This document shows positions 12,061 through 22,855 of a stretch of DNA of 64,000 bases, piece after piece. Numbering within the stretch: the first letter of the stretch is position 1; every line of letters begins with the position of its first letter. The translations under genes were made by a program, and so were the position numbers. The DNA lies in assembly GCA_037176725.1 (NCBI GenBank), contig JAZBRS010000014.1, positions 76,986,501 to 77,050,500 on the forward strand. The letters are read 5' to 3'. The notes under the pieces are model-generated. The model did no database searches. It worked only from the letters and a program-made list of their open reading frames with translations, and was not told where the DNA came from. The stretch comes from Posidonia oceanica (taxonomy: Eukaryota; Streptophyta; Magnoliopsida; Alismatales; Posidoniaceae).

Positions 12061-12286
12061 TTGCTTTTTCGCTTGCATTTGCATATAGGGCTGTGATGCT
12101 TACTGCCTGGAGTTCTCACGAGCCAGGTTTCCCCCGGTTCGGAACACAGACAGCGTAGCTGAGCACTTAGACAGCACGTTTACTTCCTTTCTTTGCATCT
12201 CTCCACTTAGAGCACACCTTGAGCATTCATTAAGGCATTTATAGGCACATAGGCATTCAATCCTGCATTTCCTACGTATGCGAGCG

Positions 12287-12365
12287 TAAGCCTAGAAAGA
12301 CCGATTCTCGGGCGTTTCGAGGGTGCCTAACACCTTCCCCGCACGTAACAGAAGTCCTTGCCCTG
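12287..12365 (+). promoter_or_regulatory. Segment conserved in the A, B, C, E and G LTRs
   Basis: Core GGTGCCTAACACCTTCCCCG, preceded by AAAGACCGATTCTCGGGCG and followed by CACGTAACAG-AGTCCTTGCCC. Seen also near 30560-30640, 53939-54016, 47389-47464, and on the minus strand at 35834-35909 and 3055-3125. It lies about 0.3 kb before the LTR end. Function unknown; position fits an RNA processing or packaging element. Confidence 0.75.
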
Positions 12366-12658
12366 TCTTTTGGCCCGCAATGACCATACTGCCCTTATCC
12401 TTAGCTAGAGTCATCTCATTTGCATGTATTTGCATTTATTTCCTTTGCATTGCTTTGCTTTGCATTTCTTGCTTGGTTTTGCGTGTTAATTCACGCATTT
12501 CCCGGTTTTCCTTGTCTCTCGTTAATGGACATGGTGGCGACTCTGATTTGTCTTATCTTTCTCTTTTCTCCTCGATTTTAAGTGTTTTCGAGTCGAGCCT
12601 CTTCCTCGGATCCAATCGCCGCTAATAGCGAGCCTGATTTCGATCGGGATCGCTACAG

Positions 12659-12680
12659 TGGTGACTCTGCTGGGGATAGC
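12659..12680 (+). promoter_or_regulatory. Primer-binding site of element A
   Basis: TGGTGACTCTGCTGGGGATA begins one base after the LTR end CTACA. Element B has TGGCGACTCTGCTAGGGATA at the same place; A differs by C to T at the fourth base. Confidence 0.9.
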
Positions 12681-13814
12681 TAGACTCCGGCTTTCGTTCC
12701 CGGCTTTTTGCTCACCTGTTTTCGCAGTTTTGCCTGTCTTGTGTGTCTTCTTTGCCTGCTTTGCTCCTTTTTCTGTGCAAACTCCTAGAAAGTCGCTTTG
12801 TGGCTACTTTGCTTAGGTTTTGCAGCTCTTTCGCCTCGGTTTGCGCTCTCTTTCGCTTGGCTTTGCTTCTCTGCTTGTTTATTTACTTATTGTCTTGCTT
12901 ATGCTCTTACTTCCTTTACAGCTTACTTGTCTTTATTTTCCTTGCCTTACTTGCTTATTACTGCTTTAGTTATCGCACATTGCATGTCTACATACTTGTT
13001 TGGCAAACAATACATGCTTTTTGAATGATGAATGCTTCTTTTACACCTTTGCTATGTCACTACGCACGCACATGCATGCCTTTTGACTCGATGAATGTTT
13101 TTCTTCACCATTATGCTCACAAACACCTGCACATGTCATGCACTTGCCTTTTGTTGTGTTGTATGATTGTTTGCCTGCCATGCTTGACTGATTTTCTTCC
13201 CTTTCGCACATGCCATGCCTAGGATAGTAGAGACTTGTTTGCTCTCCCCATGGTTAACTAAAAACCGCAAGTAAAAGAACTTCTAGGAGCAACTAGAGAC
13301 TCTGAACAATCCTTCACTCCCTCTGGTTAATAAAATGTGCAAGATAAAAAACTTTAATCATTTGCATAAGCATCATATAGGGCATGCATTCTTCTCATCT
13401 GAGTCCACCTATTAGTCTGCGAAGGACGGTCCCGGCTTCTTGTTCCACCGCTTTGGGCGTGGCACGAGTCAGTCGGTCTGTCCCCCCTTCGTCCGGGGGT
13501 CGTGTCGGTGTTAGTAGAGGGTACCACCCACGCTTTGGTGGGGTAGAGGCCACCAACGCACCACCCTGTCATTTCCTAAGCTTTGGGCCGGGAGTTAGAC
13601 AGGGAACCTAATTTTCTGACCTGAGTCGGTGACCCGTACACCCAGGGATACCCGAAGTAGATTACCTTACTAGGACACACTAGTTAGGTGAGGGGGGCAT
13701 ACTAGAAAGCATGCATATCATTCATGCCATTTAACTAACTCATTTGCATTCATCTTTAGTTTCTAACCCCTAATTTCCTTCTGTTGTGTCAGCGTGATCG
13801 GTAAAGCGAGTTTC
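12681..13814 (+). other. Untranslated leader of element A
   Basis: No gene. Nearly identical to 54335-55475 of element B. Contains the leader block (13420-13640) that is also recognisable in element C. At 13814 the match to B stops (GCGAGTTTC) because the first part of gag is deleted. Confidence 0.85.
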
Positions 13815-16486
13815 GGAGACGACCGTTACTCGCGTTTCGGAGACGCCACTGCCCCCTCCATCCCAGGGATACGTCGCCTTTGACATCCCTCCGACTGCTG
13901 CTGCGACCTTTACTGTAGAACCCTTTCCTCCCGGACAGTCCGTGTCCGTGCCATTCGCTTCTCAACCTTCGCCGGCACTGCACTTCAGCGTTCCCGCTGC
14001 CGAGACGCCCGAGGCGCAGCGCCAGCACCTAATGGAGCTTGCCCAGAGACTGCAGGGCAAGGCTCTATCAATTTGTCCTTCTTCTATTCCTGTCGTTCCT
14101 GAGGTTCCTCTGAGGCCAGTTCCTGCATTCCATGCATCGACCTCCACACCTCCGCCTCGACCATCGTCTCAACTGCTCAAGGTTCCGACGATGGGGGCCC
14201 GTTTACCGCCTCTTGCCGCACAACACTTAGCACAGTATACTCTAATCCCCTCTAGTGGTCAGTCCTTTGAACCGGCTGGAGCCCAGTACCTCACTGGCTC
14301 GCTGTCTGGCACTCCGCCTGTACAGCAACTGGTGCTCCGTCATCCTACCCCTGTCACAGCACAGCATGGCATCTACTCTTCTCCTTTGCACCAGGTCCAG
14401 CATCCTGCCTACACTCCTGCATACACAGTCCCCCAGCACGGATACGTCGGCCATCCCGTTGCTCCACCAGGCGACGTTATGGTAGATCCGGAGGAGCACT
14501 TAGCTGCGACCCATTCGGCGTATGTGCTCGCTACCCCTGCTGATCCCTCTCCTACAGCAGCAATCCCAGACCCCATCAATAACCGGATGGACGTCTTGGA
14601 GAAGGCACTACGACTAGTGCAGGGTACTGAGCACCAGACCTACCAATTCCGGGACCTCTGCTGCTTTCTAGAGGCGGTACTCCCTCCGAAGTTCAAGATC
14701 CCAGACTTCGAGAAGTATAATGGTAGGGGCTGCCCCGTAGCACACTTGAAGGCGTATTGCGGTGATCTCGCTCAACTTCAGGCTGACGAGAGGTTGCTGA
14801 TCCGCTTGTTCCAGAAGAGTTTGACCGGGCCGGCACTCAAGTGGTTTACATCGCTTGATATGTCAGCCATCAAGACTTGGAACGACCTCAGTCAGGCGTT
14901 CCTGGAACAATACTCCTTCAACCTCGATCTGGTCCCAAAGAGGGCGGACTTGATCGCAATCAAGCAGAATTCTGGCGAGCCGTTCGGGGAGTACGTCGGC
15001 CGCTGGCGCGCCCTTGCCTCTCAGGTTCGAGATAGACCCTCTGACGAGGAGTCTATCGAGATCGTTATCAAAGGGGCGCAGCCGTCTCTCGGAGCTCTGC
15101 TTAGCATCCAACCAGTCACTACTTTTGCGGCACTCATCAGAGCTGGAGCGCGCGTGGAGAGTTCTTTGCGGAGTGGCAACTTCCCAGCTCTCTCTGCGTT
15201 CGCTAAGTAGGCAGTGATCAGCAGTAACAGTGCCAACAGCAGCGCCTCCAACAACAACAGCGGCAGCAGCAACAACCGCCCGAAGAGGAAGGATTCGCCG
15301 AAACCCACTGTTGCATTCGTCGACTCCCCTGCTGTGCCTGTTCGCTTGCCATCCCGGCCTGCCCCAGCTCAGATGGTGTACGCTCCTGCACCTAGGAATC
15401 CACACACACCACACATCACTACCACCGCTAGACCGATCTATCCTGCCGCATCGGTTCAGCAAGGCTCATACCAGAGGCAAAGAAGGCCACCCATTGAGAA
15501 GCGGAGATTCGCCCCACTGGTGGAACCGCTCACGGCCATCTTGCCAAAGGTTGCATCGCTCCTGAAGTTCCCGGAGGTTCGTCCGCCACCAAGTCCTCTG
15601 CCGCATTGGTTTAGGCCAGACCTCTTCTGCAATTTCCATCGAAGCGCCGGGCATTCGACGGACAATTGCTTCTCCCTGCGGAACGCTATTCAGGACTTGA
15701 TCGAATCGGGAACGATTGTGATCGACACGCACGAGGCATCCACTCAAGCGCACACTCATGCATCTACACACTCAGCTGTTCCCCCTCATTCTGGCATCAC
15801 CCGCCAACCCTTACCGGAGCACTCTTATCCGGGAGGGGCGGGAACCTCAGGCATCCATTCTGTCTTTCCCTCTAGGCCTGCTATCTCTGTGGTCGACCCT
15901 TCTGATCTCATCTCTGACATCTCTGAGCCTTTCCCTCAAGATCTCTATCTCGCGGCAGTTGCCGGCTCCGAGTCGGGAATTCACATGATCCGACCGCGTG
16001 CCAGGCCGGAGCGCCCTCTCGCGCCTCCCACCGTGCTTCCCCAAGCTCAATCCCCTGTGCACCTTCTAGCTAGGGCCCAGCCTAGTTCCCCATCCACCTC
16101 TTAGGGCGACCTCAGCTACACCTTCTAGGCAGACCTCAACCTGCCCCAGCCTTCCCACCCCAACAACCATACCCTCTAGAGAGACCTCAGTACCCCGTAG
16201 GTCCCCCTGTAACCTCTCCTGTGCTCACAGCACGTGCTCCAGTCGTCATTGATTTGACCCTGGACACCCATCGCGTCCCTTACAGCTACGCCACAGAGAT
16301 GTGCGTGGAAGTAACGCGATCGAGGAGGGTTTACAGGCCCCCAACACCGGCAATTAGGCCAACTCCCCCTAGACCTGTTATGCCCCCACCCTCTAGCCAA
16401 CCCATAGCAGATCTAACCTCGAGCCAGCCTATAGCTAGCCAGATCCCTGCCCAACCTGTAGTAACCCAACTTCCTGCCACTACCCC
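13815..16486 (+). pseudogene. gag: gag of element A, N-terminally deleted and frameshifted
   Basis: Encodes most of Gag, the particle-forming protein. Visible parts are a Pro/Gln-rich N-terminal region, a retrotransposon gag (capsid) domain at about 14650-15200 (LIRLFQKSLTGPALKWFTSL and GEPFGEYVGRWRALASQ), and a zinc knuckle CX2HX4HX4C at 15628-15669. Breaks relative to B: the first about 364 bases including the ATG are missing (junction at 13814/13815 with a few filler bases); TAG at 15208-15210 replaces CAG (B, 57230-57232); C-runs at 16088-16091 and 16483-16486 are each one base shorter than in B and shift the frame. Corrected for these, gag and pol are one continuous frame, as in B. Confidence 0.9.
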
Positions 16487-17492
16487 TTAGAGCCTGCCAG
16501 AACTACCCCTCCCCTTGCCAAAAAGAGACAACCTAAGGCAGACTTGACCTCCCAACTTAAGAAGGTCAAAGCCGACATTTCTATCTGGGACTTGATCCAC
16601 ACCTCTGCCGAACACCGCGAGGCTTTTCTTCGTGTGTTCCAGGCTGCCCGTGTGTCCCAGTCCATTGAGCCTTCAGCCTTGGAGAGCATGGTTGGGTTGA
16701 TTGCAGAGCCCCAGGTCATCTCTTTTACGAGTGATGAGCTGCCTCCGGCGGGGATTAATCACAACCAGCCCCTATTCGTCACGGTGCAGTTCAAAAACTT
16801 TCGCATTCCCCTAACACTGGTTGATAATGGGTCAGGCCTTAACGTCTGTCCCTTGCGTACTGCAACCAAGCTCGGATTCAAAGCCGAAGACATCACGCCA
16901 GCCATGAAGGGAATGACAGCTTTTGAGAACACTCACCACGACGCCCTAGGGATCCTGATTATTCCTCTTGTTATTGGCCCGGTTGTCTTCGACGTAGAAT
17001 TCTATGTCGTCGACTTGAAGCCGAACTTCAATCTTCTGCTTGGGCGCCCTTGGCTCCACAAGCATCAGGTCCTTCCTTCGACCCTCCATCGAATGATAAA
17101 GTACCGTCGCGGCGACGATGTCATTGTCGTCATGGCAGAGAACTTTGAGAAGGAGCGGATCGAAGCAGTCTCCCCCGTGTCTTCGCAATCTATCCCGTTT
17201 GACCCCGAGACTTCTGAAGCCCTATATCGCGTTAATCGGTGTGAGCCGGTTAACTTCATTCCTGATCTTGAATGTGTCAACTCCTTGACCGTTCACAGCA
17301 ACCCTTTTCGAATGGTCGAGAATGTATGTCACAGGTGGGGTTACATAAAGGGTACGCCGCTCGGGCGTCACGGCCAGGGGATCGCAGAGCCGATCGTAGC
17401 AGTGGAGCGAAGGAAATCTGAAGGCCTCGGCTATGAGCCCAAGACCAACGAAGATCACTGCTCTCAGCTCAACAATCCAGAATCAGCCATTC
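16487..17492 (+). pseudogene. Protease and G-patch-like region of element A
   Basis: Open frame for a retropepsin-type aspartic protease that would cut the Gag-Pol polyprotein. The active-site triad is seen as VDNGSGLN (Asp codon 16823-16825), with Asn where many relatives have Thr or Ser, and the second hallmark LLLGRPWLHKHQ follows near 17030. About 90 residues further on, WGYIKGTPLGRHGQGIAEP with GLGYEP after it resembles a G-patch, an RNA-binding motif also found beside some retroviral proteases. The frame ends at a C-run one base shorter (17492-17493) than in B (59515-59517). Confidence 0.8.
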
Positions 17493-19494
17493 CAGAGACC
17501 TCACTAACTTTACCAGTGCAGGAACCCTGGGATCGACCGACGATCATGACACGGTACCGACAGAGGATTGGGTGTGTGTTGAGGACTACTACTCGGATGA
17601 GGAGCAGTCTGGCACAACAGAGGCAATCCCAACCGGCACAGCAGAAACAGTGATCAGAGCAGAGGCCACACAGTCAATCTATTCAGCTCTTCCTCTGGCA
17701 GAAACAGCAGGCAGCTCAGCAGGCCCTGTGGCAGAACTGGCAAGTTCCCACTCTTTTGCAGCCACATCAGCTTCCCAAGTACAGACAGCAGCAGTGCAGG
17801 AGTCAGAGACACTCCTTCTGGCAGAAGCAAGCATGCTACCATCGGTCACAGCAACATCAGTGCCACTGTCCCTATCTCTGGAGGGGCAGTCAATCAATAC
17901 AGTCAGCAGCGCGACTCAGCCCGCTTCAGCATCCACATCTCCAGGAATGCAGCAGGCGCAGTCCGCTTCGCATCCTCCTGACAACCAGTAGCAGCTCTCA
18001 TGGCAAGACCCCATGGCGTCAGAGGCTGCACTCTCTCAGTTACGGCCCGATACAAAAGGCCAACTGAGCACTACACTCTCCGGGCCCTTGAGCCCTCTGA
18101 AGAGCACCCCTGCCTACTCTCCAACAATGACCCTGGCAGCATATTCATCTATAGCACCGCTGACTTGTCTATTTGGGCCTTCTACATCAGCGTTGCCGCC
18201 ATCGGACGCGCCCGTGAACCAAATCATGCAGATTCCAAGGGCAGCAATCTGTCTTGCAGCCGGGCCAGTGCGCAGGCCCCCGGCGCCTACTACGTCGACT
18301 CCCCCTCGGACGAGGAAGAAGGAGTGGCGATAGAAGCCAGGTCGATTCTTGGATGTCTGACTTAGAGCTACTCTATCAAGAACAGATCAAGTCGATAGTA
18401 GAGGACCTGGCAGAGCATCAAGCCACAGAAAGGAAAGGGAAAGCCGTGGTTACGGACCCTCCTCTGCAAGAAGACCATGCCTCTATCATGGTCCTGGAAG
18501 AAGACTCAGCAGCGTCAGACTCCCCTAGACCAGATGAGCTCATTACTCTCCAATCAGAAGGCGGGTCTAGGTGGTTTGTGCAACGCATGCCTCATTCGAG
18601 CAGCACAGCGAGCGGTAATGCCCAAATCAGCCGCCGGTCCGGCATACCCTCCCCAAGCACACTGGAAGACCTGGAGGAGGAAGCATCAGCAGTGCAAGCA
18701 GTAGCAGTAACAGAGCAGAAAGCAGAATCAGTAACAGAGCTGTCAACAGCCTCTTACAGAACAGTCACCGCTGTGGCAACAGAAAAATTTATCAGAAACA
18801 ATATCATTGCCCGATATGGGGTCCTGCACTCAGTCATCTCTGATAATGGCACAAACTTCATTGCCAGAAGGATCGAGGAATTCCTGCAGAGTCTTAAGAT
18901 CAAGCATCATCGATCCTCACCCTATCGGCCACAGATGAACGGAGCTGTGGAGTCTGCAAACAAGAACATTGTCAAGATTCTGAAGAAAATGGCAGAAACC
19001 CACAAGGATTGGCACGACAAGCTCCCGTACGCACTCTGGGCGTACAGGACATCAATCCGGACCTCTACAAGAGCCACCCCGTACTCTCTGGTGTACGGAA
19101 TGGAAGCGGTGTTACCTGTTGAAGTAGAGATCCCCTCTCTACGGATCCTACGAGAAGCCGAGTTGGAAGAGGCAGAATGGGTCGAAGACCGCTGCATCCA
19201 ACTGAACTTAATTGATGAGCGCAGACTGCAAGCTATGCACAACGCTCACTGCTATCAGAAGCGAATGGCCAGAGCATTCCTGAAGAAGGTCCAGCCCAAA
19301 AACTTTCAGCCAGGGGACCTTGTCTTGCGCGCCATTCATTTGCCTGATGGTCGAGGGAAATTCCGACCTAATTGGCGTGGCCCCTTTGTGGTCAAGCAGA
19401 TCTTTCGGGAGGCGCTGCAACCCTTGAGGATATGGACCGGGTTGAGCAGTCTGAGCCTGTCAACCTCTGCTATCTGAAGAAGTACTATCAGTAG
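17493..19494 (+). pseudogene. Linker fused in frame to the second half of integrase, element A
   Basis: The first part is a Ser/Ala/Thr/Gln-rich linker that in B separates protease from RT. It holds TAG at 17989-17991 (CAG in B) and lost single C bases near 18271 and 18337. At about 18746 the sequence jumps from the linker to the middle of integrase: B bases about 60771-63684 are missing, 2913 bases or 971 codons, with AGCC at both edges. The remaining integrase keeps ISDNGTNF (Asp 18842-18844) and the Glu at 18950-18952, spaced D-35-E, plus the C-terminal region, but lacks the zinc finger and first catalytic Asp. A last one-base loss near 19405 shifts the frame before the natural end (SEPVNLCYLKKYYQ, TAG 19492-19494). 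Confidence 0.88.
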
Positions 19495-20973
19495 CCGAAA
19501 GCGGCCCCGTTGCAGATGCCCTTCTCCCACTTGCACTTGCATTCTCGCCTCTTTCCACATCTATCCAAATCATCATCGTCATCCTTTCAACTCTTGCATT
19601 CTCTCTCTCCAAAATCATCATCGTCATCCTCTCAAGCATTGTATCTTTGGCCCGGTGATGAAAACCGGAAGTACTTGCCTGCTCTGGAAAGAGTCACCCT
19701 ACCTCACCTGGCACTACTCAGATGTCTTAGCTAGTGAGGGAGCCACCGCCAATGAGGACAGGCGAACCGCCTAATCTCGCAAGGACATACACCTCTGAGG
19801 GAGAAAAATGTTAGGATGTGAGTCTGGAAAAAGCGAGAGTAGACACCTAGGTTTGGGCACATCCAAGGAACAGAAGACGAAGACAGAAGCTGGCCCTAGA
19901 GATAGGGTGTGCAGTCTAACCCTGCTCCTTCTACCCATCACACAGTAGACCCAAAGCCTAGATCCATCACATTTCAAACACCCTCCTTTTGCCACCAAAA
20001 TGGGGATAGCAAAAGCCTGAAAAAAAAGAGAAAAGCAAAACAACAAGCAAAAAAAAAATGGAGAAAAGAGATAGAACAAAAACCCAAAAAAAAAAAAAAA
20101 GAAAAAAGAGAAAAAAACACACAACAAAAAAAGAGAAGAAGAAAAAAAATGCAGCCCGAAAAACACAGGCACCATTATCCCTCATGCTTCACTAGAGACC
20201 CCCAGCATGTCGAGCTTAAAAGAATCTACCACATCCCTTCAAGAGCGAACACTCACCCTTCTCCTGGCTAGGGGCAGAGAAAGACTGCATACCTATGAGG
20301 GAGAAATCAATCAAAAAAGAGAGCTGAAAGAATAGGTGTAGGTCCTGAGAGTTTGGCCAATAGCCTGTCCTCACCACACCACCACCTGTACAATGCCAAC
20401 ACCTGTTCCGGAGCGCCACCAGCAAGCCAAGAGTTTAGGTAGGGCCCAGTGAGTCAGGGACCACTTCCTTCCTTTGCAGCGGGCACCAAAGCACTCCGTA
20501 TGCTGAGGGCATCCAAGCATACTCATCTATCCAAGCATACTCATCCATCCAAGCATACTCATTCATCCAAGCATACTACTCATCTTCATAAGCATATCAC
20601 CTGCATCATGCATACATGCATCTTCTTCTATCATTCCTTTTCCTATCAATTTCTCCCGCTCTGCAACACGCTTCGGCCCTGAGACAGTACTCCTCCCCAG
20701 CAGAGCATATTGACGCCACTCGAGCTGCGCTGGTCCAGATCTCCTACCAGCCCTCGCCCCCGTATCCGCAAGACTACTGCAGAATCCCCTTGCTTATTTG
20801 TGCTTAATTGCCATGTTCTGTTATTGACTGCCATGATGCATGTGAAACTACATTTTCAGTCTCAGCTTCTGCTTGTTGTCAATGATTACATACCTGCGAG
20901 ATCTGACTGTTTATTGATAGCAGGTACCCTTCAAACTCTGCAGCTATCAGCCTGTATCTCTGCGATCAGCGCA
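19495..20973 (+). other. Spacer between pol and the extra ORF, element A
   Basis: No gene seen. Contains TCATCGTC repeats (19570-19630), an A-rich stretch (20011-20160), and four copies of an 18-base unit CCAAGCATACTCATCTAT (about 20511-20585). The A-rich run has no adjoining duplication, so it is not a retrocopy tail. Confidence 0.7.
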
Positions 20974-22176
20974 ATGGGCTTCCCAACTCTGCTGACTCCC
21001 ACACACTGCTCGGAAACCCTGCGAGAATGGATCGGCAGGCTCACTCAGGAAGACTGTGAGAAGCTGCGCCTCTAGGGGATCCCAACTAAACTGCTGAAGG
21101 CCGCTGACGTGGAAGTCAGCCGTCACCTTCTGTGTGCCGCCGCAAGATTCTGGAAACCGGCGCACCATGTCTTTCGCTTTGGCAAAACTGAGCTGACACC
21201 TACACTGGAAAAGGTGTGTCGGATCTGCGGCTTTTCCAAGATCCTGGGGCCGCCTGTTTTCATGAGGCGAGATGGATATCTCAAGGTCCTGAGCCAGCTG
21301 ACAGGGCTCCCCACTCGAACCTGCCAATAGAAACTAATCTACACCAGTGGGCCTGAACCTATGCTTCACCTCGCGCACTTCGATGATATCATGAGCAAGC
21401 GCGCAGAACTCGGAGATGAGCTGTGGCTCCGAGGATTTGTTATCCGCTTCCTAGGCGAGCTGATCTTTACTCATGGCCGACTAACGGTGGCCATTGAGGT
21501 TGCAGAAATTGCATTAGCTGTGGTGACCCAGCACATAGACCTGGCACCAGTTGTCCTGGCAGAGACATATCACAGGCTGGACCGCATCTCTCATCGCTGC
21601 CACCACTTCCACGGTTGCGGAGCACTCATACAAGTCTGGCTGACCGCACACTTAGAGATGAACCTCTTGCGCCCTCAAGTGCATGCCTTTGAAGCTTACT
21701 GCAGCAGCGCCCGTGCCAAGACAGAAAAGAGCGTCAAAGAAGAATATGAGAAGCTATCAGCACTGACTGACAACGCTATAACCTGGCATATTGTCCCCTC
21801 TGTAGCTGAGCCATTTACTGTCTTCCTCAGCACGCGCGACGCGCGGCTGATCATTCTACCAGGCTTCACAGCAGGTGTAGAGTACCATCCAATCAGGGTC
21901 ATGCGCCAGTTCGGCTTCCAGCAGGGCGCCTTCATTGACAGTACAGCGCCCGAGCTTCTACGGATGTACCCTCTCAGCACAACTGCCCCAACCAAGAAGC
22001 TCGCTAGTCTGATGCAGCATGGGGTCCAATCAACGGACATTGCAGCAGTGAGAGGTGTAGGATGCACCCCAGAATATGAAGCTGAAGTCCGAGAGCTCTG
22101 GCCTATTTCTGAAGTCCCGCCAGGTGGCCCCCTATTCCCAGACTCCAGGCAGTCGAAGAAGGCCCGAACTGACTAG
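20974..22176 (+). pseudogene. Extra ORF with plant-mobile-domain (DUF7745-like) protein, two TAG stops
   Basis: One reading frame of 400 codons, from ATG 20974 to TAG 22174-22176, broken by TAG at 21073-21075 and 21328-21330. The protein has the plant-mobile-domain signature: RFWKPAHHVFRFGKTELTPT near residues 65-85, then a helical stretch DELWLRGFVIRFLGELIF, and HHFHGCGALIQVWLTAHLEM near residue 215. The C-terminus is Pro/Lys-rich. Such domains occur in plant genes of the MAIN/MAIL type and in transposons; extra sense ORFs between pol and 3' LTR are known in plant Ty3/Gypsy elements. Both stops are one C-to-T step from CAG. The start is the first ATG before the conserved part; the frame is open further up (from 20683) but looks non-coding. 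Function in the element is unknown. Confidence 0.72.
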
Positions 22177-22494
22177 GCCATTGTGCAATCATCATGTGGT
22201 CTTCTTTCAAGTCATGCTGTACATCTTTTGGCCTGCCACAGGCATTGTACTCATCAAGCTTTATCAATGAAAAAACTGTTTCTGCTATCTGCTTGCACTA
22301 CAAGACTGTTCAATGCATTGCATATTCATTATCATCACCATCTCAGGCCCTCTGGCCAGACTTGCAGCCATCGCAATGCAGCAAAGTCCCCAGCACCCAA
22401 TCCGGAGCCCAGAACCTCTGCGGACCCGCGTTGTCAAGCTACGCCATCTGGCATCCCCAGCTGGTCGCCCCCAGCTGGATCATCATCCCCAGCG
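22177..22494 (+). other. Spacer after the extra ORF
   Basis: Pyrimidine-rich, with repeated CCCCAGCTGGTC/GATCATC strings that foreshadow the array to its right. No gene seen. Confidence 0.6.
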
Positions 22495-22855
22495 GTCTGG
22501 CACCCCAAACTGCTCGGCGAAAGGTCCGTCAACCTGTCATCCTCCTCAGCTGATCATCCCCAGCTGAGTCCCCAGCCGGCTGGCACCCCAAACTGCTCGG
22601 CGAAAGGTCCGTCAACCTGTCATCCTCCTCAGCTGATCATCCCCAGCTGAGTCCCTAGCGGGCTGGCACCCCAAACTGCTCGGCGAAAGGTCCGTCAACC
22701 TGTCATCCTCCTCAGCTGATCATCCCCAGCTGAGTCCCCAGCGGGCTGGCACCCCAAACTGCTCGGCGAAAGGTCCGTCAACCAGTCATCCTCCTCAGCC
22801 GATCATCCCCAGCTGAGTCCCTAGCGGGCTGGTACCCCAAACTACTCGTCTGACA
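22495..22855 (+). repeat. 83-base tandem array, about 4.3 units
   Basis: Unit starts CACCCCAAACTGCTCGGCGA at 22501, 22584, 22667, 22750 and a variant (TACCCC) at 22833: exactly 83 bases each time. Contains the palindrome CAGCTGATCATCCCCAGCTG-like core. First of three arrays in the 3' untranslated region. Confidence 0.95.

Larger units (their letters stand above)
6886..12657 (+). repeat. Element A 5' LTR
   Basis: Begins TGTTGACACC, ends GATCGCTACA. In order: a pyrimidine- then A-rich U3, a TATA box (8781-8786), a Pro/Ser-codon-rich GC-rich leader segment to a splice-donor-like CAG|GTAATT (9740/9741), a long GCATTTTAG-type degenerate array (10080-10990), a second donor CAG|GTATGT (11313/11314), a 31-base array (11770-12060), an acceptor-like TTTGCATATAG|GG (12088), the conserved segment 12287-12365 and a PBS-like TGGCGACTCTGATT (12534-12547). 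By the TATA position, U3 is about 1.9 kb and R-U5 about 3.9 kb. Open frames in it are not credible genes. Confidence 0.95.

Noticed and set aside
12659..12680. tRNA gene fragment
   Set aside because: Only about 20 bases complementary to a tRNA 3' end, directly after an LTR: a primer-binding site. No cloverleaf.
14863..15462. 199-codon minus-strand frame, repeated at 56885-57484
   Set aside because: Exact antisense of the gag capsid region; it is similar in both copies only because gag is.
20011..20160. Poly(A) tail of an inserted retrocopy
   Set aside because: Internal, interrupted by G and C, no target duplication and no upstream retrocopy visible.
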